NCBI GenBank assembly: GCA_965221075.1
Contig: OZ244865.1
Span: 620,001-684,000, forward strand
Length of the DNA stretch: 64,000 nucleotides
Direction: 5' to 3'
Origin: UBA2970 sp965221075
GTDB lineage: Bacteria > Verrucomicrobiota > Verrucomicrobiia > Limisphaerales > AAA164-E04
A program made the position numbers and the translations under genes. This document shows positions 53,801-61,389 of this stretch, one piece after another. The number at the start of each line of letters is the position of its first letter. Position 1 is the stretch's first letter. The notes beneath the pieces are model-generated. The model ran no database searches, was not told where the DNA came from, and saw only the letters and a list, made by a program, of their open reading frames with translations.

Positions 53801-54819
53801 ACCTCGGCCCGGAAGCCTTCGGGAACCCGGGGCAGGGCAGCGGCCTCCTTCTCGGGATCCTCCTCCCACCGGACGCTCTCCAGCGCCTCGACGAAGTCCT
53901 GGTAGGCCCGGGCGGCGTCCAGCTGGGAGGGATCGGGAACCGAGTAGGCCAGCACGCCGTAGCGGAGCCGCAGCGTCTCTCCCAGGGGGACCCACCAGCT
54001 CTGGCTCAGCTTCCCCCTGCCGCTCAGCTCGTTCCTGCCGAAGGCGTTGGCCACCAGCAGCCCGGTGTCCACCGCATGCCACCACGGGAGGCGGAAGCTG
54101 TCCGGATCGGAGAAGAGGATCATGCCGGCGTGCCGCCCCTCCAGCGGCCCCCCGTAGCGCACCCACGGCGAGGGGGTGGTGCGCAGGGAGGGGATGTCCG
54201 ACAGGCCCTGGGCGTTGACCATGCGGCTGCGGGGATTGCGGCTGGCGGCCAGTCCGCTGGCCAGGCGCACCGCCAGGCCCATCTCCTCCTGATCGCCCAT
54301 CCAGAAGCCGCCCCCGTCCCGCTGGAAGCGGCACTCGGCCAGCAGGAGCGTCCCGTGGGGACGGCGCAGCAGGGTGTAGTGGGCCAGCTGCTCCACGAAG
54401 ACCCGGTCCGGGCTCCCCTCGGCCATGTACCGGTTGCGCACTGCGAAGTGGGCCCGGTCGCGCCCTCCGGTGGGCCCGGAGACGAAGTCTCCTCCCTCCA
54501 CCCGGGCCTTGAGCCGCCAGTAGTCGTTGCCGCCGATGTCCCCGAATCCCCACCAGATCCCCGGATGGTAGTCCGGGTGGTCGGAGAGGTCCCCGGGACC
54601 GGGGGGATGGCTGCGGGTGACCCGGGTTCCGTCGGGAGCGCGCACGTCCTTGAAGTAGGGACGGGGGGTGGCGGGATCGTCCCACACGTAGACCGCCAGG
54701 GGCTTGCCGTCCAGGGCGATGGCCATCTCCCCCTCCCTGCGCTCGAAGGCGAACTGCGCCTCAAGGAAGGGGGCCCAGCACGCCGCCGCGATCGCCAGCG
54801 GGGAAAGGAGGGTTCTCAT
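50797..54819 (-). CDS. PmoA-like + PVC dehydrogenase + HEAT + c-heme fusion protein
   Basis: A 1340-residue exported multidomain protein. After the signal (LLSPLAIAAACWAPFLEAQ), residues about 25-310 match the PmoA-like/DUF6807 domain (PYFKDVRAPDGTRVTRSHPP, DHPDYHPGIWWGFGDIGGND). Residues about 330-720 form the PVC dehydrogenase propeller (VPEGFRAEVFASEPLVFKPA, DRDGDGRADEAREFAGGLNS, RGLRNPWDIAMDGGFNWLGT). A HEAT-like helical region spans about 760-1190. The C-terminal c-heme domain has CTLCH near 1213-1217 and a possible distal Met in SAMPASYPLL. The fusion suggests one polypeptide for substrate binding, oxidation and electron transfer. The internal ATG at 54819 is chosen because it gives the signal peptide. 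Confidence 0.83.
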   Translation of the reverse strand: MRTLLSPLAIAAACWAPFLEAQFAFERREGEMAIALDGKPLAVYVWDDPATPRPYFKDVRAPDGTRVTRSHPPGPGDLSDHPDYHPGIWWGFGDIGGNDYWRLKARVEGGDFVSGPTGGRDRAHFAVRNRYMAEGSPDRVFVEQLAHYTLLRRPHGTLLLAECRFQRDGGGFWMGDQEEMGLAVRLASGLAASRNPRSRMVNAQGLSDIPSLRTTPSPWVRYGGPLEGRHAGMILFSDPDSFRLPWWHAVDTGLLVANAFGRNELSGRGKLSQSWWVPLGETLRLRYGVLAYSVPDPSQLDAARAYQDFVEALESVRWEEDPEKEAAALPRVPEGFRAEVFASEPLVFKPAALAFDDQGRLFVGQGPQYPHHHETFPADSVHLLLDRDGDGRADEAREFAGGLNSVQGLAWKGEWLYIANAPELTAARDLDGDGRADEYVVVYTDLGNREHALHGLVWGPDGKLYMSKGNSKGHNQPERFGRVAPRPFRELWDVEHPPGAPDFYPPRSYARDAYRRTYHDSNDDWGREGGILRADPMGSGLEIVARGLRNPWDIAMDGGFNWLGTDNDQNQGDKAIAPFFGAHFGWGHPYSSHWTGRGHLPTVPMSGPVFHGSGAGIVYHDHPSFPSRYRGIFLINDWTRGTLVFRPSWEGSLMAPEGGRLELFAGSGQAPYRPTDIEFGPRGRLYSCGWGRDYHYEPGREGSWIYRFSPVGPGERAPERDRSRPRVQWTDGELIDDLGTDALPVWRVAAQDELLRRGASAAGSLKEALEGGSLDEGEATWALWTLGRIEPPDPRTAAWIEERTARPGAPLGQRIQGLRILAHRIREGMDPGPLPLLARKALADPHPRIRLEAVLALGQARDTAHLEALIRWLPHETDRLAFYAAWGVLRDRTTVGRRKELLRHGEAAVRLAALLGLLEGHHLSLEEALERVGQDPDPRILQVLLSWSQNPEPPAPMPNRQSRIEQESSIPLSGILERLEGLSDPRLRPAYLSLLARHPIRGPDEWEALLGFYRSLSREEEKALVLPGLCRRPGAIPLIWEALGGGEQWRRAAGEGLSRLLAGGRSTPEEAAERLLELVARDPLSGSAGEALGAMAGFRFAPGWAPSGNWDALLRDQFEASPDAGRRNAALRLAARMDPERLRASEPLLGLVRDLARKPDPRLMPAILALADRMEVEVVPDPEGRATLEGVLALLPGADPEEGRILFGSSQAGCTLCHSVEGRGSRLGPDLSGVGLRSDPAALAASILDPSASVAEGYRLQRIETAARTLAGAVLEESDLRLSIFDAEGRTWQVAQKDVIGRTRLEESAMPASYPLLGDRAVADLVAFLAACRHPDPAGL

Positions 54820-54830
54820 GGAGATCGCCG

Positions 54831-54858
54831 AGGGTAGCCGCGTCCCCCGGAGCGTCAA
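54831..54858 (-). promoter_or_regulatory. Promoter of the fusion dehydrogenase gene
   Basis: Reverse-strand TTGACG (54853-54858), 16 nt, TACCCT (54831-54836); ATG 11 nt beyond the -10. Confidence 0.45.
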
Positions 54859-54870
54859 CCGGATCCCGGA

Positions 54871-54900
54871 TTGATCCGGACGGGGATGCGGGGGTAGCCT
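54871..54900 (+). promoter_or_regulatory. Promoter of the small cytochrome gene
   Basis: TTGATC (54871-54876), 18 nt, TAGCCT (54895-54900), divergent from the fusion dehydrogenase promoter with 12 nt between the -35 elements. The leader is about 13 nt. Confidence 0.45.
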
Positions 54901-54920
54901 GCCCCGCTCCGTTCCCTGGG

Positions 54921-56024
54921 ATGAATGCGCTGCTGATCCTGATGTCCTGGATGGGCGCCTGCGGCGCGGCCCAGTCCGAGGCCGGGGAGCTGGAGCCCCG
55001 GCTCCGGTCGCGCCTCGAGGCGCTCAAGCGGATCGATCCCGGCCTCTACCATGCCTCGGATGCGGTCAGGAAGAGCGTCGACGGCGCCCTGGACCGCCTG
55101 GAGGGGCATCCGCGGCTGGTGGACCTGGTCCTGCGCTTCGGCCTCGCCGGCCGGGCCGGCCCGGTGATCTCGGTCCTGGAGCGCCATCCCCGGCATCCCC
55201 TCGGCAGCGAGGCGGCGGCCTGGCTGCTGGAGTCGGGGGCGGTCCCGGAACTGAAGCGGCGCCTGGCGCGGGATCCGTCGTCCCCGCTGCTCGATCTCCT
55301 GGCCCGCAGCGCCGCCCCCCGGGCCCTGGAGCTCGTCGTTCCCCTCCTGTTCGGCGAGCCTGCCGGCCAGGCCCGGCGCGTCCTTCCCTCGCTCTGCATG
55401 CACCAGGAGGGGGCGCGCAGGCTGCTGCGGGAGCTGGAGGCAAGGCCCTTCGGGGAGGCGCGCTCCCTGGCCCTGGAGGCGCGCCTGCTCCTGCGGCGCA
55501 CCCCCTGGACGGAGCTCCGGAAGCGGCTGGAGAAGCTCTTTCCCGAGGGGCAGAGGCGTCCCATCGGGGGGGAGTTCGACGTGGCCCGCCTGGCGGCCCT
55601 CGAGGGGGACGCCGAGCGGGGCGAGGCCGTCTTCCTCGATCCCGCCCGCACCTGCGTCCTCTGCCACCGCATCGGCGCGCAGGGAAGGAGCGTGGGCCCC
55701 GATCTCTCGGAGATCGGCCGCAAGCTGGGCAAGGAGGCCCTCTACGACGCCATCCTCTATCCCGGCGCCGGGATCTCGGTGGGCTTCGAGGGCTGGGAGG
55801 TGGCGACCCGATCGGGCCAGGAGCACGTGGGCGTCCTGATCAGCGACGGGGAGGAGGGGGTGGCGCTGCGCAACCTGCTCGGGGATCGGGTCTCCATCCC
55901 CCGCGCGGAGATCTTCTCGCAGCGGCAGCTCGAGGCCTCCCTGATGCCCGAGGGGCTGGGGCTGGCCATCGGGCGCGACAGCCTGGTGGATCTGGTCGAG
56001 TACCTCGCCGGCCTGGGGCGCTAG
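54921..56024 (+). CDS. HEAT/PVC-type heme-binding protein
   Basis: A 367-residue exported protein. The N-terminus is hydrophobic with a possible lipobox-like GAC; the next 220 residues are alpha-helical HEAT-like repeats without a propeller. The C-terminal PVC-type c-heme domain has CVLCH near residue 245, followed by GRSVGPDLSEIGRKLGKEAL and a possible distal Met in ASLMPEGLGL. It looks like a propeller-less small relative of the convergent and divergent dehydrogenases and may be an electron carrier for them. Its stop shares CTAG with the ABC-F gene. Confidence 0.8.
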   Translation: MNALLILMSWMGACGAAQSEAGELEPRLRSRLEALKRIDPGLYHASDAVRKSVDGALDRLEGHPRLVDLVLRFGLAGRAGPVISVLERHPRHPLGSEAAAWLLESGAVPELKRRLARDPSSPLLDLLARSAAPRALELVVPLLFGEPAGQARRVLPSLCMHQEGARRLLRELEARPFGEARSLALEARLLLRRTPWTELRKRLEKLFPEGQRRPIGGEFDVARLAALEGDAERGEAVFLDPARTCVLCHRIGAQGRSVGPDLSEIGRKLGKEALYDAILYPGAGISVGFEGWEVATRSGQEHVGVLISDGEEGVALRNLLGDRVSIPRAEIFSQRQLEASLMPEGLGLAIGRDSLVDLVEYLAGLGR

Positions 56025-57943
56025 TCCCCGGCCGCCCGGGCGCAGGCATCGGCGGCCTCCTCCCACCGGGCGGTCCGCAGCTCCAGCTCCCCCTCCTTCT
56101 CCCGCTGCTCCTGCCGCAGCGACCGGGCCTGGGCGGCGTCCCGGTAGACCGCGGGATCCATCAGCCTCCGGTTGAGCTCCTCCAGCCGCTTCTCCAGGGC
56201 CAGTATCTCCTTCTCCTGGCGCTCGGCCTCGCGCCTGGTCTCGGCGATCCGCCGGGCCCTGGCCTCCCGTTCCCGGGCCTTGGCGCGCCGCCGCTCCCTG
56301 GCGGTGAGGGGCGCCTCCCGGGGGACGACGCCGGACCCGCGTCCCGGGGAGGGCGGAGCGGCCTGCGGAGCCTCCCGCCGGGCGTGCTTCTCGCGGTAGT
56401 AGTCGTAGGAGCCGGGGTAGCGCAGCAGCTCTCCGTGCTCGACATGGACGATCTCGCTGGCCAGGGAGCGCAGGAAGTGGGCGTCGTGGCTGACCATCAC
56501 CATCGAGCCCTCGTACTGGGCCAGGGCGTAGACCAGCGCCTCCACGCTGTCGATGTCCAGGTGGGTGGTGGGCTCGTCCATGAGGAGGAGGTTGGGGGGA
56601 TGGAGCAGCAGCTTGACCAGCGCCAGGCGGCTCTTCTCGCCGCCGCTGAGGACCCGCACCCGCTTGAACACGTCGTCCCCGCTGAAGAGGAAGCAGCCGA
56701 GCACGTCGCGGGCCTTCCCCTCGGTGATCGCCGAGGAGGATCCCAGCGCCTCGTCGAGCACCGAGCTGCCGGGATCGAGCATCTCGATGCGGTGCTGGGA
56801 GAAGTAGCCGATCTCCACGTTGAGCCCCGGCACCCTCCGGCCGCTCTGGACCGGCTCCGCCCCCGCCAGCAGCTTGAGCAGGGTGGACTTCCCCGCCCCG
56901 TTGGGGCCCACCAGCCCGATCCGCTCGCCCCGCTCCACCTGGAAGTCCAGGGACCGGTAGACCTGCTGGGCGCCGTAGGCGTGGTCCACGCCCTCCAGCC
57001 TGAGGATGCGCAGCCCGCTGCGCCGGGGCTGGGGGAAGGAGAACCGCAGAGACCGGCTCTCCTGGACCGGCGCCTCGGCCTTCTTCATCCGGCCGATCTG
57101 CTTCAGCTTGCTCTGCGCCTGGCGGGCCTTGGTGTTCTTGGCCCGGAACCGGTCGACGAAGGCCATCAGGCGGTTGATCTCCTTCTGCTGGTTCCTCCAG
57201 GCCGCCAGCTCCTGATCCTGGGCCGCGCTCCTCTGCTCCAGGTAGTCGTCGTAGCCGCCCCGGTAGCGCTTCAGCCCGGAGCGCTCCAGGGCCACGATCC
57301 CGTTGGCCACCGCGTTGAGGAACTCCCGGTCGTGGGAGACCACGACCAGGGCCCCGGCGTAGCGCTGCAGGAAGTCCTGCAGCCAGAGCAGGGAGGGCAG
57401 GTCCAGGTGGTTGGTCGGCTCGTCGAGCATGAGCAGGTCCGGATCCTGCACCAGGAGGCGGGCCAGGTGGGCCCGCATCAGCCAGCCCCCGCTCAGGGCG
57501 CCGGTCCTCTTTCCGAAGTCCTCCTCGGCGAAGCCCAGGCCGGCCAGGATGCGGGCCGCCTCCGACTCCACCCTGTAGCCGTCCAGATCCTGGAAGCGCC
57601 GGTGGGCCTCCTCCACCGCCAGGCCCTCCTCCTCCTGCCCGCCGATCACCACCCGGCGCAGCCGGGCCAGCTCCCCGGAGACCGAGGCGGCCAGCTCCAG
57701 GACCGTCCCCTCTCCGGCCGAGGCGGTCTCCTGGGGCAGCCAGCCGATCAGGGTCCCCTTCTGGCAGCGGATCTCGCCGGCGTCGGGCTCGACCCTGCCC
57801 AGAACCATCTCCAGCAGGGTGCTCTTGCCGGCTCCGTTCGGCCCCACCAGGCCCAGGCGGTCGCCCCGGCTGATCTGCAGGGAGGCTCCGGCGAGGAGAT
57901 CCCGGTGCCCGTAGGACTTGCCGATGTTCCTGAGGGTCAGCAC
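56021..57943 (-). CDS. ABC-F family ATPase
   Basis: A 640-residue soluble twin-ABC protein acting on ribosomes. Domain 1 has GPNGAGKSTLLEM (about 34-46), LSGGWLMRAHLARLL and LLMLDEPTNHLD. A linker (P-site tRNA interaction motif region, about 235-300) follows. Domain 2 has GPNGAGKSTLLKLLAG, LSGGEKSRLALVKLLL and LLLMDEPTTHLD. The C-terminal coiled coil (about 550-640) places it with Uup/YheS-like members. GTG start preceded by a promoter 12 nt upstream. Confidence 0.92.
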   Translation of the reverse strand: MLTLRNIGKSYGHRDLLAGASLQISRGDRLGLVGPNGAGKSTLLEMVLGRVEPDAGEIRCQKGTLIGWLPQETASAGEGTVLELAASVSGELARLRRVVIGGQEEEGLAVEEAHRRFQDLDGYRVESEAARILAGLGFAEEDFGKRTGALSGGWLMRAHLARLLVQDPDLLMLDEPTNHLDLPSLLWLQDFLQRYAGALVVVSHDREFLNAVANGIVALERSGLKRYRGGYDDYLEQRSAAQDQELAAWRNQQKEINRLMAFVDRFRAKNTKARQAQSKLKQIGRMKKAEAPVQESRSLRFSFPQPRRSGLRILRLEGVDHAYGAQQVYRSLDFQVERGERIGLVGPNGAGKSTLLKLLAGAEPVQSGRRVPGLNVEIGYFSQHRIEMLDPGSSVLDEALGSSSAITEGKARDVLGCFLFSGDDVFKRVRVLSGGEKSRLALVKLLLHPPNLLLMDEPTTHLDIDSVEALVYALAQYEGSMVMVSHDAHFLRSLASEIVHVEHGELLRYPGSYDYYREKHARREAPQAAPPSPGRGSGVVPREAPLTARERRRAKAREREARARRIAETRREAERQEKEILALEKRLEELNRRLMDPAVYRDAAQARSLRQEQREKEGELELRTARWEEAADACARAAGD

Positions 57944-57955
57944 GAAGGGGAGGGG

Positions 57956-57984
57956 ACTCTGCAGCCTTGCGCCTCCCGGAGCAA
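57956..57984 (-). promoter_or_regulatory. Promoter of the ABC-F gene
   Basis: Reverse-strand TTGCTC (57979-57984), 17 nt, CAGAGT (57956-57961); GTG start 12 nt beyond the -10. Confidence 0.45.
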
Positions 57985-58061
57985 GAACGGGGGGCGCCTC
58001 CCCGCCGGCTCCCGGCCGGAGCGGATCCGGAGGGGCGCGGCAGCCGGCCGGGATTCCGGGA

Positions 58062-58090
58062 TTGAACCAGGAAGGCGGCTGGGCGAGGCT
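58062..58090 (+). promoter_or_regulatory. Promoter of leader ORF/cysteine desulfurase
   Basis: TTGAAC (58062-58067), 17 nt, GAGGCT (58085-58090). The leader ORF ATG follows 14 nt later, with a GGGGGAGA ribosome site in between. Confidence 0.4.
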
Positions 58091-58104
58091 GGGGGGGAGA
58101 TCCC

Positions 58105-58194
58105 ATGAAGAGCGCGCATCTCGGAGCAGGGCCCGGCTTCGCCCTGGCGGCGGCCGCCGGGGCCTTCCGCCAGGGGGCGGCCCCTTCCCCGTGA
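58105..58194 (+). CDS. Possible 29-residue leader peptide coupled to the desulfurase
   Basis: ATG 58105 opens a 29-codon frame (MKSAHLGAGPGFALAAAAGA...) whose TGA overlaps the GTG of the cysteine desulfurase (GTGA). A strong GGGGGGGAGA lies just before it, while the desulfurase GTG has a weaker GGGGGCGG. The Ala-rich product has no recognised function. Translation of the desulfurase by reinitiation is the likely purpose, if it is real. Confidence 0.4.
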   Translation: MKSAHLGAGPGFALAAAAGAFRQGAAPSP

Positions 58195-59330
58195 CGGCCC
58201 GGGGCGGCTACTTCGATCACAACGCCACCAGCCCGCTGTGCGAGGCGGCGCGCCGGGCCTGGCTGGAGGCCGCCGAGCGCTATCCCGGCAACCCCTCCAG
58301 CCCCCACCGGGTGGGGGACCGGTCGGCTGTGGCCCTGGAGGGGGCCCGGGAGCGGCTGGGGGGGATCCTCGGCTGCTCTCCCCTGGACCTGGTGTGGACC
58401 GGGGGCGCCACCGAGTCCGCCAACGCCGTCTTCCACCACTACGCCCTGCGCCTTCCGCCCGGGGTTCCGGTCTGGGTCTCGGCGGTGGAGCACCCCTGCG
58501 TCCTGGAGGCGGCCCGCCGGCGCCTTCCCGGGCGGGTGGTGTCCATTCCGGTGGGCTCCGACGGGGTGGCGGACCTGGACTGGCTGGACGCTCCCCGGGA
58601 GAGCCCGGGCCTGGTGGCCCTGATGGCGGCCAACAACGAGACCGGGGTCCTGCAGCCCTGGGAGGAGGTCCGCGGCTGGTGCGCCGCCAGGGGCGTTCCC
58701 TTCTTCTGCGACGCGGCCCAGTGGCTGGGCAAGCTGCCCGGCCGCGGCCTGGGGGAGTGCGGCTGGGTGGCGGGCTGCGCCCACAAGTTCGGGGGGCCGC
58801 CGGGGGCGGGCTTCCTGAAGTGCCCTTCCGGCGACTACATGGTCCCGCTGATCGCCGGCGGCCCCCAGGAGCGCTCGCGGCGGGCCGGCACCGAGAACGT
58901 CCCCGGGGCGCTGGCCCTGGTGGCGGCCCTGGAGGACCGGGAGTCGCGGCTGGATCCCGCCTGGATCGCCGGGCGGAGCGGATGGAGGGACGAGGCGGCC
59001 CGCCAGGCGGTCCTGCGCCTGCCCGGCACCCGCGTGCTGGGGGAGGGGGCCCGGCGGCTGTGGAACACCCTGTCGCTGGCGATGCCCGAAGGCGGCGGCC
59101 GCTTCCGCTGGGTGGTCAAGATGGATCGCCACGGCTTCTCGGTCTCCACCGGATCGGCCTGCTCCACCGGCAGGGAGAAGCCGTCGCACGTGCTGGAGGC
59201 CATGGGGATCTGCCCGGGCGGCTCGGGCCGCGTGCTCCGCTGCAGCAGCGGCCCCGGCACCGCCCGGGAGGACTGGGAGGCCCTGGCGGCGGCCCTGGAG
59301 CGGATCGGCCGGGAGGCCTCCCGGGGCTAG
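58191..59330 (+). CDS. Cysteine desulfurase (NifS/IscS type)
   Basis: A 379-residue PLP enzyme that takes sulfur from cysteine for Fe-S clusters or tRNA thiolation. The opening GGYFDHNATSPLCEAARRAW is typical. PLP-site motifs include VALMAANNETGVLQP, FFCDAAQWLGKLPG and CAHKFGGPPGAGFL with Lys near 199. The active-site Cys is in STGSACSTGREKPSHVLEAM near 324. The GTG start is preferred because it matches the family start; the frame remains open upstream over non-family sequence. No iscU or sufE lies next to it. Confidence 0.9.
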   Translation: MTARGGYFDHNATSPLCEAARRAWLEAAERYPGNPSSPHRVGDRSAVALEGARERLGGILGCSPLDLVWTGGATESANAVFHHYALRLPPGVPVWVSAVEHPCVLEAARRRLPGRVVSIPVGSDGVADLDWLDAPRESPGLVALMAANNETGVLQPWEEVRGWCAARGVPFFCDAAQWLGKLPGRGLGECGWVAGCAHKFGGPPGAGFLKCPSGDYMVPLIAGGPQERSRRAGTENVPGALALVAALEDRESRLDPAWIAGRSGWRDEAARQAVLRLPGTRVLGEGARRLWNTLSLAMPEGGGRFRWVVKMDRHGFSVSTGSACSTGREKPSHVLEAMGICPGGSGRVLRCSSGPGTAREDWEALAAALERIGREASRG

Positions 59331-59526
59331 GCCGCATCCGGAGGCGCCGGATTCCGCACGGGCGGATCCGCCTGCGGCCCGACCGGCGATCGGGGCATGG
59401 CGGCTCCTGGAGGCCGCGCCCGCCGGGCGGCCATGGATCCTGCCGCGGCGCCGGGATCCGAAGAGGCCGGACTCCGGTCCCGGGACGGGGGATGCCCGGC
59501 CCTTCGGCCGGGACGGCCGGGGAGCC
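59331..59526. other. Convergent intergenic stretch
   Basis: About 195 nt of GC-rich sequence between the desulfurase and the TRAP permease. A 12-nt palindrome GGCGGATCCGCC lies in it; no T-tract terminator was seen. Confidence 0.4.
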
Positions 59527-61389
59527 CTAGTCCAGCAGGCCGGGCAGCCAGGTGGACAGGAAGGGCAGGTAGGTGACCAGAAGCAGGCCGATCAGCAGCG
59601 CTCCCAGCACCGGGAGGGCGGCCCGGGCGATCTCCATCACCGGCCGGTCGAACCGGTAGGCCGCCAGGTAGAGGTTGAGCCCGATCGGCGGGGTGAGGTA
59701 GCCGATCTCCAGGTTGACCAGGAAGATCACCGCCAGGTGGACCGGATCGATGCCGAACTCGGCTCCCAGGGGAACGAGCAGGGGCACGATCACCACGATC
59801 GCCGAGAAGATGTCCATCAGGCAGCCGGCCAGGATCAGGAACAGGTTGAGGGCCAGCAGGAAGACCCAGGGCGAGTCGACCCTCGCGGTGATCCACTCCA
59901 CCAGCAGGTCGGGGATCTGGGCCAGGGTCAGGCAGTGGGTGAAGGCCTTGGAGACGCCCAGGATGAGCAGCACGCCGCCGACCAGCAGGCCGCACTTGAC
60001 CAGGATCCTCGGGATGTCCCTGGCAAGGCTCAGATCGCCGCGGATCAGGGTGGTCGCCAGGACCGAGTAGAGGGCGGTGGCCGCGGCGGCGGCCACCGGA
60101 GTTCCGAACAGCCCGCCGAAGAGGGAGACGATGGCCACCACCGGCAGCAGCAGCTCCCAGACCGCTCCCCGGGCCGCCGCGAGCAGGGAGGGGCCGTCCC
60201 CGGCGGAGGCCTGGGCGGGCGGGATCCGCCAGGCCCCCCAGAGGGCCAGCAGCCCCATCAGCAGCAGGCAGGGCAGCAGGCCGCCCAGGAACAGCTGCCC
60301 CAGGCCCGGCCCCTGGGCCTTGCCCGAGCCGGCCACGATGAAGTAGAGGATCACCGGCAGGGAGGGGGGAAGCAGGATCCCCAGCGAGCCGCTGCCGGCC
60401 AGCAGGCCCAGCGAGTTGCGCTCGGAGCAGCGTGCCGAGAGCAGCATGGGAAGGAGGAGGGGGGCCAGGGCCAGGATGGCCACCCCCGAGCCTCCGGTGA
60501 ACGCGGTGAAGAAGGAGCAGACCAGGACGGTCGCCAGCGGCGGACCGGCCCGTGACCTCCCCGCCAGGGCCTGGAAGACCGCCAGCAGCCGCTGCGAGGC
60601 CCTGCTCTCGGCCAGGACGTACCCTGCCAGGGTGAAGAGCGGCAGGGTGGGCAGGAACGATTCGGTGCTCAGGGAGTAGAAGTTGTTGGCCACGTCGGCC
60701 AGGGGGGTGAAGTCCGCCCAGAGGAGCAGCAGCGCGGCCCCGCCCAGGAAGGCGAAGAGCGGGGCCCCCAGGAGAGTGGCCAGGCCCAGCAGCAGCAGGA
60801 GCGGGAGGAACGGCCGCTGCGGCGAGTCCGGCGAGTCCGGCCAGAGCAGGAGGGGGGCGCACAGCAGCAGGGCCCCCGCCAGGGTCCCCAGGCGGGCCGG
60901 CCAGCCCTCGGCGGCGTTGCGCACCAGGCGCAGGGCGATCAGGGCGAATCCGGCCGGCATGCACAGCTGGACGGCCCACTTCTGGATGCCGTAGGCGATC
61001 AGGTTGCTCTCGGGCCCCGCGCCGCGCTCGAACAGGGCGAATTCCAGGCTGAAGGCGGCCAGGAGCCCGGCGACGGCCGCGCCTGCCGCATGGGAGAAGC
61101 CCCGGATCCAGGGCTGGATCTTCCCGGGCAGGAGCTCGACGAGGGTGGTGATGGCCAGCAGCTTCCTCTGGCGGGCGGCCACCGCGCCGCCGGCCATCGC
61201 CAGGATCAGGCACAGGTGCTGCCCCAGCTCCCCGGCCGCGGAGATCCCTCCGCCGGCGAACCGGTGCAGCAGGCGCTCCAGGGCCGGGATGGCGGCCAGC
61301 AGGGCCAGGGCGAGGACCAGGACGCCGTCCTCGAGGCGGGCCCAGTTCCGGGCGGCCTTCCGGGCCAGGGAGGGGCCGTCCCCGCTCAT
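59527..61389 (-). CDS. TRAP transporter fused permease, DctQM
   Basis: A 620-residue fusion of the small (Q, about 1-185) and large (M, about 190-620) membrane subunits of a TRAP transporter, which imports organic acids or other solutes with Na+ using a periplasmic binding protein. The Q part has four helices; the M part shows TAFTGGSGVAILALAPLL (about 318-335), LGLLAGSGSLGILLPPSLPV and LEIGYLTPPIGLNLYLAAYR. The ATG overlaps the dctP stop by 4 nt. Confidence 0.9.
   Translation of the reverse strand: MSGDGPSLARKAARNWARLEDGVLVLALALLAAIPALERLLHRFAGGGISAAGELGQHLCLILAMAGGAVAARQRKLLAITTLVELLPGKIQPWIRGFSHAAGAAVAGLLAAFSLEFALFERGAGPESNLIAYGIQKWAVQLCMPAGFALIALRLVRNAAEGWPARLGTLAGALLLCAPLLLWPDSPDSPQRPFLPLLLLLGLATLLGAPLFAFLGGAALLLLWADFTPLADVANNFYSLSTESFLPTLPLFTLAGYVLAESRASQRLLAVFQALAGRSRAGPPLATVLVCSFFTAFTGGSGVAILALAPLLLPMLLSARCSERNSLGLLAGSGSLGILLPPSLPVILYFIVAGSGKAQGPGLGQLFLGGLLPCLLLMGLLALWGAWRIPPAQASAGDGPSLLAAARGAVWELLLPVVAIVSLFGGLFGTPVAAAAATALYSVLATTLIRGDLSLARDIPRILVKCGLLVGGVLLILGVSKAFTHCLTLAQIPDLLVEWITARVDSPWVFLLALNLFLILAGCLMDIFSAIVVIVPLLVPLGAEFGIDPVHLAVIFLVNLEIGYLTPPIGLNLYLAAYRFDRPVMEIARAALPVLGALLIGLLLVTYLPFLSTWLPGLLD

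Noticed and set aside
59327..61213. 628-codon reverse frame ending in the CTAG at the desulfurase stop
   Set aside because: Pro/Gly/Arg-rich shadow of the TRAP permease in another frame, so this is not counted as a fifth shared-CTAG gene pair.
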